A stretch of DNA of 64,000 bases from Aplidium turbinatum (GCA_918807975.1 OU964919.1:31131824-31195823); one strand, 5' to 3'; counted from the stretch's first letter, positions 37,201 through 48,349 are shown. Translations and numbers: made by a program. The notes: generated by a model from the sequence alone, not told the origin.

Positions 37201-37680
37201 TATATTACCAATTGGATCAAAAGGTTTCAGTTTGGTTTCAGAGATGGCAATTATTTCTGGAGGTCTTTTTAATGGAGCGAGTACTCTCTCAATTTCTTCC
37301 TTGTTTTTTCTAAGGCTACGAATATTAAAATGTATAATATCCAGTTGATTATTGTTACCAAAATGGTGACACAATTCATCTTCACTAATTAATTTGCATG
37401 TATCATCAAGATCTTCAACACTGTCAAGCCATTGATCATTTAATTGTGTCATACTGCTATCAGGGTGAATTGTCATAGAGAAAGGTGAATTGTCTGAATA
37501 TATGCTTATGGCAACATTTTGTGGAGAGAGCCAGCTTTTTGCATGATCCAGATAGTAGCGCCATACTACAGTCACGAGTGTGGAATCAATTTGCTTCAAA
37601 AGCTTGCAGGAGATCTTTCTGGAACAAAGTCAGGAAAGGAGCATCCAGGGCAAAAGGATTGAGATGGATCATAATAAAAG
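34256..37680 (-). mobile_element. Nearly intact APE-type LINE, minus strand
   Basis: Its 3' (CAAT)n tail lies beyond the BEL insertion at about 28254-28296, so the original LINE ran from about 37680 down to that tail. One ORF2 frame runs 37599 to 34465, about 1045 codons, interrupted by a single TAA at 36229. Endonuclease: IIHFNIRSLRKNKEE, ISETKL, GVIYKHPSTS, AGDININILN, SSLLDHIYT, DITDHFPV. Reverse transcriptase: QYRPISILTCFSKIFEKII, QQFGFRGGHSTT, FIDLAKAFDTVDHEIL, GVPQGSVLGPLLFIIYIND, RLFADDTLLC (catalytic FADD). The tail contains YLGITFDESLSW and HSHLMYGIICWG. No ORF1 was recognised and the 5' end looks truncated near 37680. The clade lies in the CR1/L2/Jockey-like assemblage. It is a different family from the LINE at 20-27 kb. 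Confidence 0.9.
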
Positions 37681-38124
37681 ACGGAACATAGGCTAAACAG
37701 AAGCAATGTACGAAACTAAACGTGACAATTTGCTCTTCTCAGCAGACGTTAGATCAAATGGGCTGAAAAGCAACATTCTAAAGTACCCATTTGCCGTTGT
37801 CACCCAACGTGATTGACTTGTCTGTTCTTGCTTGTAGGAAAGCAAATGCTTCAAGTTGGCTGGAACATCCATAAACAGTTGACAAGCTAAAACCAACAGA
37901 CACATTTGGTCACTTCGAAAACTGTTGTCAGAAATTCTTGAGCGTTTTTGATCTGAAAACCATTCAATTTTGCTTCTGAGGTGGAGAGCAGCTATGGGTG
38001 TGATTTGGACATCAACGTTGTTCCTGGCGATGAGATTTTCTAAGTTACATTTTGTAATCCACTTAATTTTGTTGAGTAGTGCGCCTTCTTGCATTGCATC
38101 TGGACCCTTGCTTTTTCCTTCAAC

Positions 38125-38697
38125 CTAAGCAATTACGTGAGACAAGTAAATTTCATTTACATGAAACATACATTCAAAAGAATGTATTTCATGTCCAATA
38201 TTCTCGATGATGTAATCAGTCACTCGTTTATTAACACCACTTTTTTTGCCCGTGTTCAATCTCGCTGTATCACTCATGATCGAGTATACTTTGGAAAGAT
38301 TTTCACCACATGCACCAATAATCGCATTAAAGACAGCTTCACTATTAACAGAAATTTTCTTGAGAAAAGACTTTACTCCGATAACTCTCTCCATTGTTTT
38401 GTTCTTTGCTCGATCATGCGTTTGACCCAAAAACACATAACGATCCATACCATTCACATTTCGACCATCATAATGAAGCTGCAGAAAATCGGAAGCAGAG
38501 ATGTCATACTCACATTTTTCTAAACACAGCTTTCTTGTTTTCTCCCTACATCTATATACGGTAGTCGGTGAGGCAGCAATGTCGTCACCAGCACATGCAA
38601 GCAACTGGTCAGATTGATGGCGAATAGAAGTGTTTTGCCGGTCATCTAACATACAGCTTAAAGAACTTACGGCAATTTTTTGTGTACATCTTGCCAC
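38125..38697 (-). CDS. Putative transposase core of copy A (DTxxLNTG / CxFHxNE family)
   Basis: 190 codons without a stop. The protein reads YVFLGQTHDRAKNKTMERV, VYSIMSDTARLNTGKKSG and SFECMFHVNEIYLSHVIA. The copy B homologue (41156-40830) reads YVFLGQLVDDNGMKHESVL, VYSVMAETTALNTGKKSGVN, and CMFHINEIYLSHVI beyond an inserted hAT. The blocks D-T-x-x-x-N-T-G-x-x-x-G and C-x-x-H-x-N-E are shared with transposase-like proteins I recall from arthropods and cnidarians. A stop (TAG) follows HVIA, after which the same frame continues to 37693. Function as a DDE-type transposase is inferred from context (TIRs, TA flanks) and motifs. Confidence 0.6.
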   Translation of the reverse strand: MARCTQKIAVSSLSCMLDDRQNTSIRHQSDQLLACAGDDIAASPTTVYRCREKTRKLCLEKCEYDISASDFLQLHYDGRNVNGMDRYVFLGQTHDRAKNKTMERVIGVKSFLKKISVNSEAVFNAIIGACGENLSKVYSIMSDTARLNTGKKSGVNKRVTDYIIENIGHEIHSFECMFHVNEIYLSHVIA

Positions 38698-39314
38698 CTG
38701 TTACTACTTTCTTGGCGAAACCAGGATCAAGAATTAAGCCTTGTGTCTCATCTTCCGAAGACTCACTGCTGGAAACGGTTATATCAGGTGGAATCATATC
38801 TGCAGGTCTTTGCCTTAGCCTCTCCTGTGCTACCAGGCTGGAAGTTTCTGAGCTGGTTGAATAAGAGCAAGACGGTTCATCTTCACTTGGTAACTTTTGC
38901 TGGTAAGAACTCTGATGACTCAATCTATTTTTGAAGAAAACATCAAAAATATGAAAAAAACAGTTTTTTGCAATTAACTTTTTTTCCGTTGCAGATAGGG
39001 TAGTAAAATGTATTAAGCGCAGATAGGAAGTTGGCCATTCCGAACAAGTTGACACCTTGCCCGTCTTCCTATCTCCTTCCATTACCGAGATACCACATAT
39101 TTCCTGCAAATTTTCCCACGCTTCAAATTTTTAAACTTTGGGGGGGCCGAGCACCCTCTAAAAGTCGTCCGATCGAAAAAATATTTTGGATCGGCTATAT
39201 GTAAACAAAATCCGATCTGATTAGACCCCAAGCATTTTCAATTTCAAAAATCGTGAAAAAATGAAACATCCTAATGTCCATGCTTTCCATTGCTTCTACA
39301 CTTAAAGCAAAACA

Positions 39315-39430
39315 GAATCAACCAGTGCCCACAAACACCGAAGGAAAACTAGTGCTCGTAGCACCAAAGGAATCCAACAATGCCTACGGCAACGAGGGAA
39401 ACAATCAGTGCTTGCAAGCACCGAAAGGGT
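39315..39430. repeat. Four-unit degenerate minisatellite
   Basis: Units of 26-31 bp share the form AAxCAGTGC...AGCACCGAAGGA, each with a short internal palindrome such as GTGCTTGCAAGCAC. It lies exactly between transposon copies A and B. Confidence 0.45.
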
Positions 39431-39879
39431 TGAGGTGGTCCACGATGTTTGAAATCTTTGGGCCTCAAAATCTCGAAATTTGGCCGTATCTCCGGAACCG
39501 CTTATCATAGATCGACAAAATTAGTATCAAAATGCGCAGAAGGGTAGGTTTCCTATACCTGATGTAGAAAATAGTAAGGTCTATCTGCTTCAGAAAAAAA
39601 GTTATTTCAAAAAATCTTATTTTCGGTCTATTTTCTCTTGAACAGAGATCAGGTGATCAAGATGAAAGTTTTTCTTTATTTTTCTACTCTTCGAAGCTGT
39701 TATTGCGTAATAATAGTTGGTGTTAAGGTTTCAGTACTGGACTTGTCTACTTGTCTAGTCTTGCTATCTGGTTATAAGCAAAGCCCAGTCTTGCATTGCT
39801 CCGGGACTCTACTTGGCGCCGTCCACAAAAGAAATGACATGGGAAAGATATATTTCGTTTATGTGGAACATGCATTAAG

Positions 39880-40827
39880 CAGGGGCGGCAACATACGGCA
39901 CGCGGGCCGGACCCGGCCCGCGACGAGATTTTGAGCGGCCCGCAAACAGATTCCGGTCTTTGCATGGTAATATGGCCCGCGACCACACTTTGCCGCAATC
40001 CCCCACTACTTGCCTACTACGTCAAATAATAGTAACTGTTAATTATTTTTTATAGTTCTTTGTTTTTGGCCTTTAGTCAAGGGACAAGTATGTTATGTTC
40101 CGTCATAAACGTGCCTTTCCATCATTTTTTTTTATCTCTTGTAAGAATCTCCTTCAGTCTCAAGCTCTACAACTGGAATTGATTGATTTGGTTGGTTTTT
40201 GTATCTTTATCCTCGGACTGACAAAGCCTTGATTAGTTACCCTAGTAGTTTCACATAGGCCCACTTGTAGACTTTTGACACACGGTCGGTTACCGAGATT
40301 GGCAGAGTTAAGTTTTCCGATTGTTAAAGTGTCTACCCAGAAAGAGATATTCCAATCCAAAAACATTGACAAATTTTATGCGTCACTGAATGAGTCCAAG
40401 TTTTCCAACCTGAGAAAAATGGCCATGAAACTAGGCATACTTGTTCTGTTCTACATAACATTTTCGACCGTCAATATCAACAAGACAAAGCTGCGATGCA
40501 ATCTCACTGATGTTCTCGAGCAGTCTTTACTGAGGGTTTCTACGTCCGACATGCAGCCAGAGTTCAAAGAATTTGTTGACAACTTTGATCGACCACAGAT
40601 GTCTCATTGACTTCAGCAGCTATTGAAGTACATTAAGTTAATTGTTAATAAATTCATGAAATCCTGTTTTTAGTCTCTATGCTTTAAACTTAAAGTTTAC
40701 ATTACATTAAATACGATTTATTCCTTGTCTACAGTAGGTAGATAAATACGCGATTAATGAATCCGGCCCGCCAATTACTTCATTTTCCTATATCAGGCCC
40801 GGCGACTGGAGAAGTTGCCCGCCCCTG
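39880..40827 (+). mobile_element. hAT element, 948 bp, internally deleted, inside copy B
   Basis: The ends are CAGGGGCGGCAACATACGGC and the complement of CAGGGGCGGGCAACTTCTCC. The flanks GCATTAAG / CATTAAAG are a slightly decayed 8-bp duplication. The + strand 40275-40610 encodes the C-terminal end of a GTF2IRD2/FAM200-type hAT transposase: FSTVNINKTKLRCNLTDVL and SLLRVSTSDMQPEFKEFVD. The N-terminus and catalytic core are absent. The frame upstream (YITFSTVN) contains a probable small shift where GSTYxCEQ is expected. Confidence 0.8.
40177..40230 (-). repeat. LINE/SINE 3'-tail fragment
   Basis: ATTGATTGATTT...ATCTTTATCCTCGGACTG recurs at about 60700-60740. The ATTG repeats are typical of LINE tails in this window read from the minus strand. 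Confidence 0.45.
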
Positions 40828-41779
40828 CATTAAAGGGTATGAATATCATGACCAAATTCATCATTAAAATAATTGACCAGTCGAGTATTGACTCCGGACT
40901 TTTTTCCTGTGTTGAGAGCAGTCGTCTCAGCCATGACTGAATATACTTCGGATAGGTGAACTCTGCAAGCCTCCTGGATGATGGTGCCAAAAATCAGTTC
41001 TGCAGTGACCGACACACTTTTGGGAAAAGATTTAACAGCAAGCACACTTTCGTGCTTCATGCCATTATCATCAACAAGTTGGCCCAAAAAAACGTATCGA
41101 TCTATTTTATCGACAACATAACTGCATGGAAGAAGCTGAGTTGAGAAGGTTCTCACTTTCCATCAGAGATTTTTCTCTCTTTTTTTGTCGTTGGCGGTAT
41201 ACTGTCGAAGGTGATGCAGCATTGCAGCCACTTGATCTTTTTCAAGAACCGACCTCATAAGATCTGACTGCTGGCGTACCGAAGTCATGCTACGATCAGC
41301 AAGTACACAACTTCTATCATTTATTGAAAAAGAATGTACTTTCTTGTACACTTTTCCCCAACAGCTGGTTTCAGAGGCTCGTATTCCTTATCATCTTCCC
41401 AATTCATGTCACCATCAGAATCGCTTTCGCTACTTGTGTAGACATCTAACTACTTTATTTTTTTTTCTCTGTTTCAAACATAGCAGTACCGATGCTTCGG
41501 CAGATTGTATGCCAGAAGTGCTAGGTTTCTCTGTTTGCTAAGCACTGGAAGACCAGCTTTGTTCAATATGCCAACTAGGCTACATCTTTCAGCAGTGCAT
41601 CTTTCAAATCTTTGAAATGGGGTATTTTCTTCAAAAAGCTTAGGATTAGTTTCGGCTACTTTCTTCCTCAAGTAAAAATACTAACTGACTATATCTGCAT
41701 TAAGGGGAAGCACATTTCTCTCCAATTCCTTGAAGTTTTGCATCGACTTACTAATACCTGACCTTAATGCCATAATGAC

Positions 41780-41975
41780 ACTAAATCTAAAGCAGGTGAG
41801 CAGCATACCTCTTCTTCAATGGTTACATGCGAGTGTGGTGCCACAGACCAGACGGTAGACCATGTCGTCCATGACTACCCAACCCATCAACCACCACATG
41901 GAACGCTTGGACTGAAGGCCCTGGATGATGAGACTGTCGAGTGGCTGATGACCTCATGCCCAAACATATAGTCCG
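41780..41975 (+). pseudogene. LINE ORF2 C-terminal fragment, + strand
   Basis: The frame around 41828-41971 reads CECGATDQTVDHVVHDYPTH, then LGLKALDDETVEWLMTSC and a stop. This is the very end of a Jockey-like ORF2, the same region as the fragment at 9814-10170. Upstream parts are absent. Confidence 0.75.
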
Positions 41976-42447
41976 GAAGAAAGCTCATACGACGAAGAAC
42001 GGTTACATTAACTTATAATAGTAATACCTTCAAATTACCATTTTATCTCTTGCAAAACGAACAAGGACTATGATGGAAAAATACAGAAAAACTTCTTATC
42101 TTGATCACCTGATCTCTGTTTATCAGGAGAAAATAGACCGAAAATAAGATTTTTTGAAATAACTTTTTTTCTGAAGCAGATAGACCTTACTATTTTCTAC
42201 AGCAGGTATAGGAAACTGACCCTTCTGCGCATTTTGGCACTAATTTTGTCGATATATGATGAGTGGTTCCGGAGATACGGCCAAATTTCGAGATTTTGAG
42301 ACTCAAAAATTTCAAACCTTGTGGACCACCTCAATATGACGTCATAATTGAAAAATATTTGGGGTGTAAACTTTTTACCTCAAATACCACCAGATGGGAC
42401 CCCAGGCATTTTAAATTTTAAAAATGGTGAAAAAATGAAACACCCTA

Positions 42448-42983
42448 ATAGTCCTGTAATAGATAGATTGTGTTTGAATATAACTCTCAATTATACTTTT
42501 TGTGAAAAGTTCAGTTTTTCTGTTACGCACAAACTTTAATTTGTGTTTTTTTTTATCCCTACGGTGTACTGTAACTTCAACATGCATAAAAGTCATACAC
42601 TATATTATATTTTGTGCAATGTGCCAGTTTTGAAGCTATTCCAATATAAACCTACCAAACCAGCTTGATTATTAATGAAATTTGTTATCACAATGTTAAC
42701 ATTTTTCGGTTTTCCAAACAGCCAATCAGATTTCTTCTATCACTGTTTTGCTATCTACTTGGTCAATTCCTGTTGCCACCTGCAAAGCCCTAGTGAACGT
42801 ATGATCTAATAACGCCTAACAACACAGAAACTCAACAGCAGCCTCAAGTCAAACAAAAGAGCCGCATAAAACAACGGTTCACTGATATCAACACTATTCG
42901 TCATAGCACATGACCAGGGAACGGTGTTCCGAAAGCTAGGTCGCGCAATTCGATATTACCACAGCGAACTCGAAAACAGGTCG
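42448..42983. other. Noncoding spacer
   Basis: No gene. About 42885-42940 matches 2655-2710 in inverted orientation. The spacer ends at the TTAA flank of the Kolobok-like element. Confidence 0.4.
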
Positions 42984-43470
42984 TTAAAGTGCCTCTGACA
43001 GAAAAATAAATTCGCTAAATTTACCTAAGATACCAAAGAGATGACACTAACAAACTTCCATGACCAGCAAATTGTAAAAAATATCAACAGGCTACTTACT
43101 TACACGCTTGTAAACTTTCGTTCACTTTCGGCGAATCTGGCACTCATTCAATTGCGAAAATAAAAACGGCAACACCGCTGTGACGTCACCATGTGTGGGG
43201 AAAGATACTTTATTTCTCTGTGGTGACTGGTGAGTTGGTAAGGTATGGTACGACTACTGCAAAACGTCAATGTGTGGGGCTCTGTTGGTCTAAAGAATGT
43301 GCAAAATGAGAATTACGGTACCGAAATGAAAAAGTCAACTTATTATTACTATCATGTTTAGATCAAATAGGTTGAGTTTATTTTTATGAAATAACATCTC
43401 AATTCAATTGAAATTGCAGTTTTTTTAACTTCTTGTACTACAATTTTGATAATTTTTTATTTGTCCTAAT

Positions 43471-43667
43471 TTGGCTGTAACCATTTGCAGTGTAACAGCA
43501 GTATCTCACAAACATTTACCTTTAATTTATGTAATGCCTGAAAATTGCTGTTTATGTGACAGTGTCGTGACAAAGACGTATGCTATCTTTTTGCGCTTTC
43601 AAACAAAACAAGGTGCTGAGAAGAAAATAGTCAAAGTTTTCTTCAAGTGTTCGAAAGTGGGATAGGC
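43471..43667 (+). pseudogene. Fragment upstream of the THAP half-domain
   Basis: An AG acceptor-like site (CATTTGCAG) precedes a frame reading MPENCCLCDSVVTKTYAIF. The Cys pair near an initial Met recalls the start of a THAP domain, but the frame does not run in phase with the LCSLHF half at 49660, and the stop at 43663 arises at the target site. I treat it as a decayed or differently spliced 5' part. Confidence 0.35.
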
Positions 43668-44114
43668 CAGTGGCGGCTCGTGCCATGGGGCTGCAGGGCT
43701 GCTGCCCCCCCTGAAAGAAAGAGAAAAAAGGGAAGATATGTTTTCCTCTGTGTTTGTCCGACCCGATTACTTTTTTCACTTATGGATTGCGGATTGAAAA
43801 TTAAAATATTTAAAAATTTGTTTGGAAACATGGCTTTGGGACAACATTCTTTGCAGCCCCAGATTTTGGATTTCAAGTGCTCTGATTGGCTAAAAAATAT
43901 CCTTGAAGCTCCACCTCTTTTGGTATTTTACAGAATACATAACAGCAATTTTTGAATCTGTTGGGGCTGCATGGAAAACAGCCCCCCCCCCCTAACCGAA
44001 TAATTCTACAGACTTTTTAAAGTTAAGTTTTGTTTCGCAGAGTAGCGATGAGACATGACTGTAAATGTGATAGCTGTAGGATTAGGGTATTCAACAGGTT
44101 ATAGGATGTACCGG

Positions 44115-44177
44115 TACTAGGGCAAGAAAACAACAGTGCTAGGACAAGAAACAATAGTGCTAGGACAAGAAACAATA
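44115..44177. repeat. Three-unit tandem repeat, about 21 bp
   Basis: GTGCTAGGACAAGAAACAAT is repeated three times, the first unit diverged. Near 44400-44475 there is also a loose run of GTTAGG-like motifs. Confidence 0.6.
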
Positions 44178-44639
44178 ACTTACACTGGATCTCGAACCTC
44201 AATCGTCTTAGGCTACTGTGTGACTGTGATGTGCAGTCTGACCATAAAAAGAGCTCAACACCTGCTCTCCTGGGCCACATCGAAACCTGCTTTTGCCTGA
44301 GGATGGGTTTCTTTTATGTCCGGTTTTCTTCATCCATCCTATTATTGTTATTACAAAGTGGCTATTTTTACACACTTGTTGCCATAGTTACAATCAGGTG
44401 TTGCCAGAGTTAGGATTAAAGTTAGGTAGGGTTAATTAAGGTAAGGGTTAGAGTTAGGAATAAGGTTAGGGTTTTGATCTTTGCCCAGTTTTGATCTTTG
44501 CATGTGACTCCATGCTGCTGAGGGTTGGTATAGTATTTTCTAGGGCAAGGAACGATAATTGTTTCCACTCAGTGATCCGTCAGGAGTGATAGATAGTTAA
44601 GTTAGGTGCTTCACTAGTGTCTGCCCTCTAGGTCTAGTA

Positions 44640-45465
44640 CCGGTATGCTGCAGAAGTGCATCTACATGAATGATTTATCTTCTGAATTAAACGGTCTTTC
44701 TGTTGGCTGCTGCATTGGCAACTCCTGTCTTCAATCATTTAATGTATGCTGAAGGCTTGTGTTGTTTTGCATCAAGTGTCAAGGGACTCCAGAAACTCAT
44801 CAATGTTTGTCAAATGTATGTAGTTTCTCATGACATTATATTTAATTGCAACAAAACTGTTGGTGTTTTATATAAAGCCTAGATGTTGAAATTTGGCTAT
44901 AATCCGATCATATATAATACGGTATTTAAATAAAAATCGTATCTGCTTTGAGACCCTTGAAATATATTGGAGTAATAATTAACGCTTCTACCTGATGATA
45001 AAGACATGAAACGACAATTACGGTCATTGTATTGTTCTGAAAACATGTTAAAAGCAAGGTTTTCCAAACGTTTGATTGCTGTTAAAAATGTGTTGTTTCG
45101 TTCCTATTGTATGCCTTTATATGCCTGTCAACTATGGTGTAACTATCTTCTATCCAGTAGTAATCGCTTACGTGTTGGATACAATAATTGTTACAGAATG
45201 TTGTTTAATCTGCAGAGACGATGCAGCATCACCTCTGCATTCGTTGATAACAATATCACCATTTTTCAAGCTTTCATTTGTAAAAAATTATATCAGTTTG
45301 TAACCCGCTGTAACTTGTCTTCCAACCAATGGATATATGAACTAATGCGAACAGACTGTTACACTCAATCTTTGTATTTGGTACATTACGACTCAGCTCT
45401 TCGGAGTTGAGTATCTGCTTTGTTTCTACTTTCATCTTGAGTCTGATGCAAATAAATAAAAAAAA
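44640..45465 (+). pseudogene. LINE fragment: RT C-terminal half
   Basis: Pieces read MNDLSSELNGLSVGCCIGN, then MYAEGLCCFASSVKGLQKL (the FADD box decayed to YAEG), then 45006-45410 MKRQLRSLYCSENMLKARFS, VKNVLFRSYCMPLYACQLW and NRLRVGYNNCYRMLFNLQRR. At least two shifts and stops. It ends with AATAAATAAAAAAAAAAT near 45465. The same family as 48350-48960. Confidence 0.75.
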
Positions 45466-45607
45466 AATATCATATATATATGGATACTCTTATTTTGACT
45501 CTGAATCTACCTTCATTTAAAAAAATTGACAATGATTTCATTTGTCTTAACAGGTTTATGCTATAATAATTTACACTTTAATTGGAACATTTTGCAATTT
45601 ATATACA

Positions 45608-47691
45608 ATGGATAATTCTGTAATGTCATTGAAAAAAATTAGGTTTTCCCAGTTGTCTCTGCAAGAAAAACTTAGCATCAAAGCACAAGGAAGACCCACT
45701 CCAAACCTTGACATTTCCCAATCATCCACCAGTAGAGGTAACCCTTATGCAAGGAAGTTTAACAGAAATGTGTATGATGATCATGACTGGCTGTGTGGCT
45801 GCAACAGTGAAAATGCTTTCTTTTGCTTTCCCTGTTTACTGTTTGGTGGAGATCAAGAACATTCCTGGACCAAAGTAGGTGTGAAAGACCTGAAAAATCT
45901 CAGTAGAAAGACAGAGAAGCATAGTAGATCAACTTTCCACATGAACAATACTTTGAGTCTTTCAGTGCTTGGCAGAGTTAATATTGCTACACTTATAGAT
46001 TCTGGATATCAACTCTCCATTACTAAACATAATGAAGAAGTAACGAAGAACAGAACAGTATTGTCAAAGATTATAGATTGTATAAAATTTTGTGGCAGAT
46101 TTGAATTGCCATTAAGGGGACATGATGAAAGTCAAGGCTCAAAAAATCCTGGTGTGTTCATGGGGTTAATTGATTTTGCTTCCAATCTTGACTCACGCTT
46201 CCAAAATCATTTTAATTCTGCAAAGGTATTCAAAGGTACATCCAAAACTATTCAAAATGAGCTTTTGGAAACGATTCTTGAGCTTTGCAAAAGCAAAATT
46301 AAAGAAGAAATATCACAGTCTGAATTTGTAGCAATCATGTGTGATGAAACTACTGACATCTCAGAGAAGACACAGATGGTGATTGTACTACGGTATGAAA
46401 GTCATGGGAAGCCTGTTGAAAGATTTTGGGGTTTTTTAATCCTGCTAACCAGACAGCAGAAGCTCTGTCTTCAATCCTATTTCAGGAACTTAAAGTTTTG
46501 CTTGGGAGCAATACATCCAAACTTGTAGCACAAACTTATGATGGTGCTGCTGCTATGAGTGGTGCAAGAAATGGTGTGCAATCAAGAATCAAGCAAGTAT
46601 ATAGCAATGCACACTTTGTCCATTGTTATGCACACCAGCTAAACTTGGTTATACAAAAAGCCACTTCGCAGAATACCAGTGTCAGAGTCTTTTTTAACAG
46701 TCTTTCGGGAATCCCAAGTTTTTTCTCCAAATCTCCTCAAAGAATGGCTGCTTTGGACCAAGTTGCTCAAAGGCGTATTCCTCGCCTATCAGCAACACGA
46801 TGGAATTTTAAAAGCAGGACGGTGAATGCTGTATCGGAGGTAAAAGACGCACTTATAGAATGCTGCTCAACTTTGGAACAAAGCAACTCTTCGGTGACTG
46901 GCTTTGCTGCTGCTGGTATAAAACAAATGCTCATAGATCCAAAATTTGTGTTTTGGTTAGATTTCTTTTCGAAAATCATGCCTCATGTTGACATACTGTT
47001 TGCTCAGCTGCAGTCTGTGGAGCTTGAGTCATTCAAAGTGCAGTGCTCTCTGGATAATTTTCTGTCAGCAATACAAAGAATAAGGGAAGGCATTGCTGCA
47101 GACAATGAGTCACCTTCACCCACACGGAGAATGCCTGAATCCCAAATCATTGATGCTAAAGAAGTATGTGATGTTGTCTTAATGCAGTGTCAAGAAAGGT
47201 TCAAGTTCACCAATCATCTTGAAGCAAGCACTTTATTTAATTTGAAAAATGCTTCACAATATGCAAGACAGTTTCCAGAAAAAGCTTTAGAAAAATGTTG
47301 TGAAGCATACCCTATGTTAATCAAAGACAAGCTCAAACCGGAGCTGTCTGTTCTCTATTCTAGAAATGACATGCATTCAGTGAGTGGACTTGTGCAGCTG
47401 CTTTCGTTGCTAAACCTGGAAGGAATGCAATCAACTTTTTCTGAAGTAATAAAGCTAGCTAAAATTCTACTTACCACTCCAATGTCAACAGCAGAACCAG
47501 AACGTTGCTTTTCATCACTGAAAAGGATTAAAACCTTTTCCCGCAGCACCATGTGTACTGAAAGACTTTCTGCATTAGCCATGGTGTCAATAGAAAATCG
47601 CTTAATAACTGAAACCAAAGATTTCAACGAGAGGGTAATTGACCATTTTGCCATGGCAAAAAGTCGCCGAATGGAATTCATCTATAAATAA
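45608..47691 (+). CDS. hAT transposase, ZMYM1-like, one frameshift
   Basis: Two overlapping frames (45608-46528 and 46426-47691) make one transposase of about 690 residues with a single frameshift near 46430. Order of parts: TTF-type zinc finger region (WLCGCNSENAFFCFPCLLF), a DUF4371-like segment, first catalytic Asp (FVAIMCDETTDISEKTQMV), second Asp (VAQTYDGAAAMSGARNGVQ), CxxH (FVHCYAHQLNLVIQ), the conserved LSATRWNF, and the C-terminal dimerisation block with catalytic Glu (TPMSTAEPERCFSSLKRIKT). All hAT landmarks are present, so it died recently, or the shift is a sequencing error. It lies within intact hAT termini (43668-49650) and should act on those ends. Confidence 0.92.
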
Positions 47692-47929
47692 AGGTCCGCT
47701 GTCCTTTATATGTGATGCTCAGTAATGTGTAGCAAAGAGTAAATGTGGCACCTATGGCTTGAGCGAGATCAATGGTTATAATTACAATATGTGTGTGTGT
47801 ATTTGTTTGTTTTTGTAATGTTAGGTTCAGTCGTGTTCTCATTGCTTTAAGAATTGGCGCTCCAATTGTTTCTGGAATGAGGAGGCGACTGATTCTTAAC
47901 TAATTCATCTACTTGTTTTAAAGTGTCAG

Positions 47930-48115
47930 GTTTGGTGGCCGTGCTTAACTATATTTATCGATGCATATACCGCAATATTAGATCCTTTCATGCACGTCTT
48001 AAACCATTAAGGTTTTGCCACCTTTTCCTTTTGTTGGTTTTGTTACTGTATTTCTTTTTTACAATATCATTTCTTTTGCATTCTGTCAAAGAAAAATAAT
48101 TTGAATTGAACTGAA
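47930..48115 (-). repeat. Dispersed repeat, copy 2
   Basis: Inverted copy of 24536-24725 with the blocks TTTGGTGGCCGTGCTTAA, CCACCTTTTCCTTTTGTTGG and a final TTGAATTGAACTGAATT. Confidence 0.55.
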
Positions 48116-48349
48116 TTATACTTGCCATCCAGTGGGCATTTATACTTGTGATAGAATTGAGATTTTGTCTTTGTCCTTCTGTATTGTGATACATGCAGGG
48201 TTGCTAGCTGGCTTCAGCTGGCAAAAGATAATTTTTGTAGGAAAGAATAAAAAATGTTAACTTCCAAGCATTTTTAGTTCTGGAGCAGTGGGTGCATACA
48301 TGCAGGGTGCTCCAAAAAAGATGTAGCTACGGTTATACTACATGTATAC

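Larger units (their letters stand above)
26952..39271 (-). mobile_element. Long-TIR, TA-flanked DNA transposon (copy A) hosting nested LINE and BEL/Pao
   Basis: It is flanked by TA at 26950-26951 and 39272-39273. Terminal inverted repeats of about 340 bp (26952-27290 and 38935-39271) start GGATGTTTCATTTTTTCACG. Without its insertions the element is about 3 kb. The minus strand carries the putative transposase: 39109-38642 (starting inside the TIR), 38697-38125, and 38094-37693, the last two in one frame with a TAG between them. A further piece at 27999-27757 may be the C-terminus. The catalytic-looking part has MSDTARLNTGKKSGVNKR, then ECMFHVNEIYLSHVI (CxxH), then SRWVTTANGYFRMLL. I do not recognise the superfamily; the D...CxxH layout recalls hAT-like DDE enzymes. 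Copies B, C and the window's first kilobase are relatives. Confidence 0.75.
39430..42445 (-). mobile_element. Long-TIR DNA transposon (copy B), left tip missing
   Basis: The right end is ...GAAACACCC followed by TA (42446-42447). The left inverted repeat is recognisable from 39430 to about 39690 but lacks its outermost 150 bp or so. Minus-strand transposase pieces: 41671-41474 (NPKLFEENTPFQRFERCTAE), 41351-41163, and 41156-40830 (VYSVMAETTALNTGKKSGVN, ending DIHTL), where a hAT interrupts. Coding resumes near 39878 with CMFHINEIYLSHVI. There are several stops and shifts. A LINE fragment (about 41780-41975) also lies within. Confidence 0.7.

Noticed and set aside
39302-39510. Protein with repeated NxQCLQAPK-like units
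   Set aside because: The open frame is a by-product of the four-unit minisatellite, without start context or homologues that I know.
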